From Halanaerobiales bacterium (GTDB taxonomy: Bacteria > Bacillota > Halanaerobiia > Halanaerobiales > JADQBU01), in NCBI GenBank assembly GCA_016278435.1, contig JADQBU010000182.1, forward strand, positions 1 through 8,539: DNA of 8,539 nucleotides. The letters are read 5' to 3'. The number at the start of each line of letters is the position of its first letter. The first letter of the stretch is position 1. A program made the position numbers and the translations under genes. The notes beneath the pieces are model-generated. The model had not been told where the DNA came from, ran no database searches, and saw only the letters and a list, made by a program, of their open reading frames with translations. Positions 1 through 6,400 of this stretch are shown piece after piece.

Positions 1-1125
1 GGGGTGGGAGCAGTAATTGCAGTAATATCTATTGCTTCCGGTTCTCAACAGCAGATAACCAGCCGTATCTCAGATATGGGTTCCAATATGATTACCATCC
101 GACCTGGTTACAGCACAGGGCGTTTTGGCCGGTTCAGCTCAAGTGCAGAGGATAATTTTACAATGAAACTCGGGGAGGCTATTGTCAAATACTGTCCTTT
201 TGTTAAAACTATTGTTCCCAACAGCCAGGCTTCTGGTTATTTTATGACAGGTGGCAGTAATTACCGGGCCAGTATTGTTGGAACTAATTCAGACTATCTT
301 GAAATTAATAAGTATTATCCTCAATCCGGAAAATTTTTCAGTCAATATGATCTTGATAATGCAGCCAGTGTTATAGTACTGGGCTCAAGTTTGGTAGATG
401 AATTGTTTGCTGGTGAAAATCCTGTAGGCAGTAAGATAACATTTTATTATAATAATCGACCCCTTGTTTTCAAAATAATTGGAATAATGGAAGAGAAAAG
501 CAGGGGTATTGCCGGAAATCTCAACGACAGTGCCTATATTCCAATCACAACCTACCTTAATAAAATCAGTACTGGCAGATATGTTGATAGCTTTTTGGCC
601 CAGGCCAATTCATCGAGTGTCGCCAGCCAGGCGGTTCAGCAGATAGAGTATTTTCTGACTAAATATATAGGAGATCCAGATCAGTTTAACATCTTTAGTC
701 AGGATGAACTGTTAGATACTATAAATGAAGTTACCGGAACTATGACTTTGATGATCAGTGGTATTGCTGCTATCTCACTTCTCGTCGGTGGTATCGGTAT
801 TATGAATATCATGCTGGTATCTGTTACCGAGCCAACGAGAGAAATTGGCATTCGTAAGGCTCTGGGAGCGAAGAGAAAGAATATACTGAGCCAGTTTTTA
901 ATTGAAGCATTGACCCTGAGTAGTATCGGAGGTATTCTGGGTATAATCTTTGGAAACTTTGCTGCCTATGGGGTGGCTCAGCTGGGTGGATGGTCTCTTA
1001 TCATTTCAGCCCCTACTATTTTATTTGCCTTTGCTTTTTCTCTTATAGTAGGTATATTTTTTGGAATCTACCCTGCAATCAAAGCATCAAAACTTGATCC
1101 CGTTATTGCCTTGAGTTATGAATAG
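1..1125 (+). CDS. MacB/YknZ-type ABC transporter permease, 5'-truncated by window edge
   Basis: This is the permease subunit, or permease half, of a MacB-family ABC transporter. The family drives export or envelope processes by mechanotransmission across the inner membrane. The frame is open from base 1; the GTG at base 4 is an internal valine, because family members have more of the first membrane helix before this point. The remaining 374 codons show the end of helix 1 followed by a GSQQQI motif, then an extracytoplasmic MacB core domain of roughly 220 residues. Three hydrophobic helices of the FtsX domain follow. The hallmark GGIGIMNIMLVSVTEPTREI (from about base 787) continues into GIRKALGAKR, and the C-terminus is YPAIKASKLDPVIALSYE. 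The ATPase is not visible; it may be a separate upstream gene (YknY-like) or fused at the N-terminus (MacB proper), so no symbol is given. No terminator separates it from the response regulator 84 bases downstream. Confidence 0.93.
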   Translation, partial: GVGAVIAVISIASGSQQQITSRISDMGSNMITIRPGYSTGRFGRFSSSAEDNFTMKLGEAIVKYCPFVKTIVPNSQASGYFMTGGSNYRASIVGTNSDYLEINKYYPQSGKFFSQYDLDNAASVIVLGSSLVDELFAGENPVGSKITFYYNNRPLVFKIIGIMEEKSRGIAGNLNDSAYIPITTYLNKISTGRYVDSFLAQANSSSVASQAVQQIEYFLTKYIGDPDQFNIFSQDELLDTINEVTGTMTLMISGIAAISLLVGGIGIMNIMLVSVTEPTREIGIRKALGAKRKNILSQFLIEALTLSSIGGILGIIFGNFAAYGVAQLGGWSLIISAPTILFAFAFSLIVGIFFGIYPAIKASKLDPVIALSYE

Positions 1126-1147
1126 TATTTCCGTGATGGCGGCACTG

Positions 1148-1153
1148 TATAAT
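1148..1153 (+). promoter_or_regulatory. Candidate -10 box for the cssRS-like operon
   Basis: A perfect TATAAT lies 57 bases before the TTG start of the response regulator, preceded by TG without the usual one-base gap of an extended -10. No convincing -35 hexamer is seen at 16-18 bases; the best position, near 1125-1130, reads GTATTT. The gap 1126-1209 contains no hairpin terminator, so read-through from the permease gene is an alternative. If this is a real promoter it may need an activator, for example the response regulator itself, since CssR is autoregulated in Bacillus. Confidence 0.3.
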
Positions 1154-1195
1154 AAATTAATTCACATGTCCTTGAATAAAAATTTAGAAATCTTA

Positions 1196-1206
1196 AAGAA
1201 GGTGGG
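1196..1206 (+). promoter_or_regulatory. Ribosome binding site that decides the TTG start of cssR
   Basis: The purine-rich stretch AAGAAGGTGGG lies just upstream of TTG at 1210, with AAGAAGG ending 7 bases before it. No ATG or GTG occurs in frame between the upstream in-frame stop TAA (1177-1179) and this TTG. The encoded N-terminus from this TTG also aligns from the first residues with CssR-type regulators. Together these fix TTG as the start. Confidence 0.7.
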
Positions 1207-1209
1207 AAT

Positions 1210-1881
1210 TTGGATTATTTAATCTATCTGGTTGAAGATGATGAAAATCTTAATAAACTATTGACTTCCTACCTGGAAAATGAAGGCTGGAAGGTTAAAT
1301 CTTTTCTCAGGGGAGAAGTTGCCAGGAATTCTATCAATGATCTGCCTCATCTCTGGATACTGGATATAATGCTGCCTGATCTTGATGGTTATCAATTAAT
1401 TGGTGAAATCAAGAAGAGGAACCCGGAAATTCCTGTTGTTTTTATTTCAGCCCGGGATGCTGATCTTGACCGGATAATAGGATTGGAAAAGGGTAGTGAT
1501 GATTATCTGGCCAAGCCATTTTCTCCCCGGGAACTTGTTATCAGGGTACGTAAATTATTAATGAGAGTCTACAATCAAGCTGAAGAAAAAAATAATTACC
1601 TTTATAATGACTATATAATTGATGCAGAAAAGCGTGTAGTTGAGAGTAAGAACGGCTGTGAATATGAACTTACTTCAAAAGAATTTGATCTATTAATATA
1701 TCTATTAATTAATATGAAGATGGCTCTTTCCCGGGAACAGATTCTGACCAGTATCTGGGGTGATGACCACTTTGGTACAGACCGGGTGGTAGATGATCTG
1801 ATTCGACGCCTAAGGAAAAAGCTGCCTGATTTGAATATTGAAATTCTCTATGGTTATGGCTACAGGCTGGTGAGCTCATGA
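1210..1881 (+). CDS. cssR: CssR-like OmpR/PhoB-family response regulator
   Basis: This is the DNA-binding partner of the kinase encoded next. Its 223 residues have the usual two-domain layout. The receiver domain (about 1-120) has the acidic pocket E9-D10-D11, phospho-acceptor D52 in WILDIMLPDLDG, switch residue S80 in FISARDAD and K102 in YLAKPFSPREL. The winged-helix output domain (about 130-223) has LTSKEFDLL, SREQIL, RVVDDLIRRLRKKLP and the wing motif YGYGYRL. From memory, PHLWILDIMLPD, FISARDAD, KPF-PREL and FGTDRVVDDL are shared almost word for word with Bacillus subtilis CssR, the regulator of secretion stress that induces the quality-control proteases HtrA and HtrB. Translation starts at TTG, a rare start. 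The stop overlaps the kinase start by four bases (ATGA), implying translational coupling. The family is certain; the CssR orthology is strong but not proven by phylogeny. Confidence 0.93.
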   Translation: MDYLIYLVEDDENLNKLLTSYLENEGWKVKSFLRGEVARNSINDLPHLWILDIMLPDLDGYQLIGEIKKRNPEIPVVFISARDADLDRIIGLEKGSDDYLAKPFSPRELVIRVRKLLMRVYNQAEEKNNYLYNDYIIDAEKRVVESKNGCEYELTSKEFDLLIYLLINMKMALSREQILTSIWGDDHFGTDRVVDDLIRRLRKKLPDLNIEILYGYGYRLVSS

Positions 1882-3299
1882 ATTTTAAACTTAAGGATAA
1901 ACCCCTGGCAACCCAGATCTGGGTTATTCTGGGGCTGGTACTGGGAATTTCTTTTCTAATTCTGACAATTTTATTTCCCTTGATTCTGAAAAGCTTTTTT
2001 ACAAAAGAGATGTATGCCCGTATAGAAGATTCACAGGAGTATATGCTCCAATCCAATGGTCCGGGCTCATTACAGGAAAATTCTGTACCTTTAAATAATC
2101 AAAAATCTCCTGAGGATAACAGGGAGAAACAATTTAAACCTCCCTCTACTCATCCCTCTTTCAGGGTGGTCAGGCATATATATATGGATGAAAACGGTAA
2201 TATACCCGGAACTGTGGAGAGGGAACTTCCTGAGGATTTCCTGACAAAAATGAAGAAAGATGTTAAGAACCAGACCAGAGTGATTGAACGCTACACGCGA
2301 AATGCTGATAATAAGAATATACTCTATGTTATTCGTAGGACAGGAGTAAACGATCAGGAAGGATATATTATTTCATATTTATGGGGTGGATACCGGGATG
2401 ACCTGGTGAAGTTTACCTTTTTACGGATAATGGGAACATTGATCTTCGTCTTAATAATTAGCTGGATTGCTTCTATTTTTATTGCTAGATATCTCACCAA
2501 GCCTTTGAGAAAGCTGCAGGGAAAAGTTAAGGATATTGCCAATCGAAAATGGGATAGCACAGTAAAATTAAATAGAGCTGATGAAATAGGTGAACTGGGT
2601 GAAGCAGTGGAGTGGATGCGCAGCCAGCTGGTTGAGCAGGATAAAAAACAGCAGACTTTTCTACAGCAGGTTTCCCATGAACTTAAAACACCAATTATGG
2701 TTATCCGCAGTTATGCCCAGTCAATCTATGATGGTATTTTCCCCAGGGGCGATCTGGAGAGTTCTATCAAAGTGATCGAGGAAGAAACAGTCAGACTGGA
2801 AAAAAAGGTGCGGTCCCTCTTGAATTCGACCAAGCTGAGTTATTTATCAACTAAAAGTCTGGAAAAAATCGAATTTGATCTAACTCGTCTGGTAAAAGAA
2901 AAGGTTAATAGCTTCAGCTGGCGGAAGACGGAGCTGGAGTGGGAACTTAATCTGGACAGCATCTCAATTGAAGCTGATAAAGACAAATTAAGTGTGGTTT
3001 TTGAAAATCTGCTGGATAATCAGATCAGATATGCCAGAAGTTTGATTAAAATCAATCTTAATTTAACAGAGAAAGAGTCAGGAGATACGTATGTGAGGCT
3101 GCGGTTCTGGAATGATGGGCCTGAAATTGAAACTGAAGTTTTGAATAATGTATTTCAGAAGTTCAGTAAGGGAAGTGATGGAGAATACGGCCTGGGTCTG
3201 GCTATTGTCAAGATTATAGTAGATCTGCATCGAGGTAGAGTCTGGGCCCAGAATGAAAAGAAGGGAGCTGCCTTTTATTTAGAGGTGCCAGTTAATTAA
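1878..3299 (+). CDS. cssS: CssS-like membrane sensor histidine kinase
   Basis: This 473-residue sensor kinase phosphorylates the regulator encoded just before it. The order is: short cytoplasmic N-terminus; transmembrane helix 1 (about 13-38); extracytoplasmic sensor domain (about 40-178); transmembrane helix 2 (about 180-203); HAMP linker (about 203-255); a dimerization domain with H267 in SHELKTP; and a HATPase domain. The HATPase shows the N box around N381 (FENLLDNQIRYA), the G1 box NDGPEI and the G2 box GLGLAIVK. The start KPLATQIWV, the pre-helix motif YRDDL, and QSIYDGIFPRGDLE after the histidine closely match B. subtilis CssS as I recall it. CssS responds to misfolded or over-produced secreted protein at the cell surface. 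The sensor domain has a polar, Pro- and Asn-rich stretch (about 58-93) that may be divergent. The start codon is preceded only by the weak GGTGAG, so expression probably depends on coupling to the regulator. Confidence 0.93.
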   Translation: MNFKLKDKPLATQIWVILGLVLGISFLILTILFPLILKSFFTKEMYARIEDSQEYMLQSNGPGSLQENSVPLNNQKSPEDNREKQFKPPSTHPSFRVVRHIYMDENGNIPGTVERELPEDFLTKMKKDVKNQTRVIERYTRNADNKNILYVIRRTGVNDQEGYIISYLWGGYRDDLVKFTFLRIMGTLIFVLIISWIASIFIARYLTKPLRKLQGKVKDIANRKWDSTVKLNRADEIGELGEAVEWMRSQLVEQDKKQQTFLQQVSHELKTPIMVIRSYAQSIYDGIFPRGDLESSIKVIEEETVRLEKKVRSLLNSTKLSYLSTKSLEKIEFDLTRLVKEKVNSFSWRKTELEWELNLDSISIEADKDKLSVVFENLLDNQIRYARSLIKINLNLTEKESGDTYVRLRFWNDGPEIETEVLNNVFQKFSKGSDGEYGLGLAIVKIIVDLHRGRVWAQNEKKGAAFYLEVPVN

Positions 3300-3354
3300 G
3301 GAAACTCAAAAAGTAATTTTATAAATCGGATATTAAAAAAGTGAAATTAACACT

Positions 3355-3384
3355 AAAGTACAGTCTCGGGACTGTACTTTTTTT
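3355..3384 (+). terminator. Rho-independent terminator of the cssRS-like operon
   Basis: A perfect 11-bp inverted repeat, AAAGTACAGTC (3355-3365) and GACTGTACTTT (3370-3380), closes a TCGG tetraloop. The right arm runs directly into a seven-T tract (3378-3384). It lies 56 bases after the kinase stop and isolates that operon from the adhesin gene. The upstream arm begins with only three A residues, so activity on the opposite strand is less likely. Confidence 0.92.
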
Positions 3385-3409
3385 ATTGAAGACTGTACCT
3401 AAGTGATAT

Positions 3410-3437
3410 TTAATAATTTATGAATTATCTTTATAAT
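3410..3437 (+). promoter_or_regulatory. Candidate sigma-A-type promoter for the adhesin gene
   Basis: A perfect -10 hexamer TATAAT (3432-3437) is preceded at 16 bases by TTAATA (3410-3415), a 4/6 match to the -35 consensus. Transcription would begin near 3444 and leave a leader of about 50 bases. A second possible -10, TATACT (3465-3470), would give a leader too short to include much before the ribosome binding site and lacks a good -35. The region is very AT-rich, so chance matches are expected. Confidence 0.4.
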
Positions 3438-3478
3438 TAATATATGTCATAATTCTGGGTATTTTATACTAAAAAATC

Positions 3479-3486
3479 AGGGGGAA
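3479..3486 (+). promoter_or_regulatory. Ribosome binding site of the adhesin gene
   Basis: AGGGGGAA ends six bases before ATG at 3493. This is a strong Shine-Dalgarno-type sequence and fixes the start, which is followed at once by a typical signal peptide. Confidence 0.8.
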
Positions 3487-3492
3487 GAAATA

Positions 3493-6400
3493 ATGAGTAG
3501 AAAAATATTTGTTTTAGCATTAATTTTTTTAATATTGTCACAGTACACATTTGCATTTTATGTTCAGGCTGTGGAGCCGCAGATAGTAACTGATGGGCAG
3601 ACAGCAACCAGTATTGAGATTAACGGGAATATTACCGATATAAATACTTCAACTATTAAGGGGATAAATGCCCTTAATTCATTCGACAAATTTAATGTTA
3701 ATACTGGTAACATAGTTAACCTCTTTGTACCTGATAATGCTGATAATCTACTCAACTTAGTACATTCCGGGACTTCCCAGATTGATGGTGTCCTCAACTC
3801 CTTTAAAAATAATAAAATAGGTGGGAATGTATTCTTCCTCAATCCCTATGGTTTAATGGTAGGTGCAGAGGGTGTAGTAAATGTTGGCTCCCTGACAGCA
3901 GTTACTCCAGCCCAGTCTGCCATGGAAGGTATATTGAACTCGCCTGAAGAGACAATTCAAAAGATTAAGAACGGGACTTTGCCCTTAAATCAGCAGGGTT
4001 TAGTCTTCATTGAGGGGCAGATTAATGCTGTAAATGATATTAATCTTGCTGCGGGTGATATTAATAATAGTGGGGAAATTGCCAGTGGTTCAGTATTCAG
4101 TAATGACCCTTTTGCTCAGGTTGTTAATATAGAGGATATAAGAGAAGATAGTGATGGTAACCCAGTTGATAGCGGTAATATGGTAATTGAAAATGGTAAT
4201 ATTGTCATTAATGCTGATAATGACTTTAATAATAGTGGTACCATTGCTGCTGATGGTGCTGATAATCTGGATGCCGGAAATATAGATATTACTGCCGGTA
4301 ATAATATAAATGTTGAATCTGGCTCACTGATATCTGCCCGGGGACAGGGTGAGAACTCTGACGGTGGAGATATAATTGTTTTTGCTGATCAAAATTCGGA
4401 ATTTAATCAAGGTGCAATTATTGACTCCAGTGGTGGTGAGATATCGGGAAATGGTGGTTTTATTGAATTCAGTGCCAAAAATAATGTGAAATTAGCAGGT
4501 GGAGTATTTAAGGCCGCAGCTGAAAATGGACAGGCTGGAAGTGTTTTAATTGATCCAGCTAATATAGAAGTAACTTACGATATAGATAGAGATGGACCAT
4601 ATGGCCGGTGGTATGATGGAGAATATGTTCAATACTTCTCTGGGGCAGATTTTAGACTGGAAGCAGATGAAAGTATTACTGTTCATAATAATGTAATTAT
4701 TTCAACACAAAACTTAAATGGTTACTCTTATAGCACTAAAAGTACAGGAGATTTAAATATTGATGATTACGAGTATTCCAGAGGTGATTCGGGAAATCTG
4801 GAATTGATTGCTCCCAGTATTACTTTGAATCCCGGGTCTAAGTTGCTGGCTCAGGCTATTAATCGAGAGGCAAAATATAATGAAGACGGCCAACTAACCC
4901 AAATGCCTACAAATTATAAGTCAGGTGATATTACATTGACTGCTGAACAGAGTGATGATCCAATGTCTTTACCTGTAGCAATTTCACCGGCAGATGCAAA
5001 TACCAGTATTGAAATTGAAGGGGCCCTTCTCAAGGGTAAAGATATCACGATAGAAGCAGAAGCTACAGCAGATTATAGCTGGAGTTATGATGATTTAGTA
5101 GAAGATTTAGTAATTGGGTCTTCAACATTTTTAGGGTTTGAATCAGGATTTGATATAGGTTATGCTAAATCCTCAGGGAGTTCAGAGATTGCAATTAAGG
5201 ATAATACCTCTATTGAAGCAGAAGGGACAGTAGATATTTCAGCAACAACAAATTCTAAGGCCAGCCTAATTACGATGGCCGGTGGAAATTCTGGAGGTAA
5301 AAAGGTTCCCGGGGTTGGCATTGCCTTTGTCTATGGTGACCTGGATGCTGAGGCAAGTGTGGGAATTGAAGATGGTGTTCAGATTTCCTCAAGTGAGTTA
5401 AGTCTAAAAGCTTTAAATAATGCTATCCTTAATGTAAGTGCCATGGGTATTTCCGATTCATCGGATTATGAAGCTGGGATTGCAGTTGCTGATGCTGATG
5501 TTAATGCTTCAGCCGAAATAGCAGAAGGTGCCCTTATTAGTACCGGGAATCTGGTCATAAGTGCTATTAATAATAATAGCTTTTCGACCAAGGCCACTTC
5601 AATGGCACTTGGTGATGCACAGGCCGGGATTGGAGCAGCAATCTTTACAGCCAATACCAGTGCTAGATCAAGTTATTCAGGGAATTACCAGAAAACTGAT
5701 TTTACAAATTATGGTAAAGTTAAAAATTTGACAATAGAGGCCCTTGACAATACCAGTAAAAATATTACCACTGGTTCGGCTACTACTGGTACAAGTGATA
5801 TACTGGAACCAATTCTGCGTGGGAAGAAAAGTAGTGTTAACTTTGTGAAGAATAAGATAAGCAAGACTCCAAATTTAGATACAGCAAGTGGAGCTAAAGA
5901 TTCAGAACACTGGAAACTGGCCGGGGCAGTTAGCTATGCAGATACCAATCAATCAGCTGAAGCTTTTATTGGGGATAATACTGAGATTAATGCTGATGGT
6001 GATGTAGCTATAATAGCACAAGTCAGAGACAATCAGGTTCAAAACAGGGCCGTCAGTGATGTTGAATCCCTGGCTCCTGGTAAAAATAACGCTGGAGAAG
6101 AAGCCACAGTCAGTTTAAGTGCTGCCATTGCTTATGGTAATTATGATCATAATGCCTCAGCCTACACAGGTGCTGGTAGTAAGATAACTGCAGATCATCT
6201 GGGTATAAGGTCTGATGTCCGCAAACCATATGAAGAAGACTGGACAGACTGGTATTCAGTTGGGGATATTGTGGATAAGATCGGTGATATTATGGGCTTG
6301 ACAACTAATGGTTATATAACCGGTTATGCCAATGCCATCGGTGCAGCAAAAGATGCTAACATAGCAGGTGCAGTTTTATATCTTGACTTTAAAAATAACT

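Noticed and set aside
4..6. GTG as a start codon for the permease
   Set aside because: The frame is open to base 1 and MacB-family proteins have additional residues of the first membrane helix before this point, so the gene is cut by the window edge.
1126..1209. Small RNA, tRNA or terminator between the permease and the regulator
   Set aside because: No stable inverted repeat, T-tract or tRNA-like pattern is visible in this 84-base gap.
1709..2056. Reverse-strand open frame of 115 codons
   Set aside because: It lies antisense across the well-supported regulator and kinase genes, has no ribosome binding site or recognisable domain, and reads as low-plausibility protein.
2354..2775. Short open frames on the reverse strand (2354-2560) and in another forward frame (2590-2775)
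   Set aside because: Both are contained within the kinase gene, whose conserved motifs explain the coding signal.
3465..3470. TATACT as the main adhesin promoter -10
   Set aside because: There is no acceptable -35 at 16-18 bases, and a start near 3477 would leave almost no leader before the ribosome binding site; the TATAAT at 3432 is better placed.
3564..3842. Reverse-strand open frame of 92 codons
   Set aside because: It is antisense to the conserved TPS domain of the adhesin and has no independent support.
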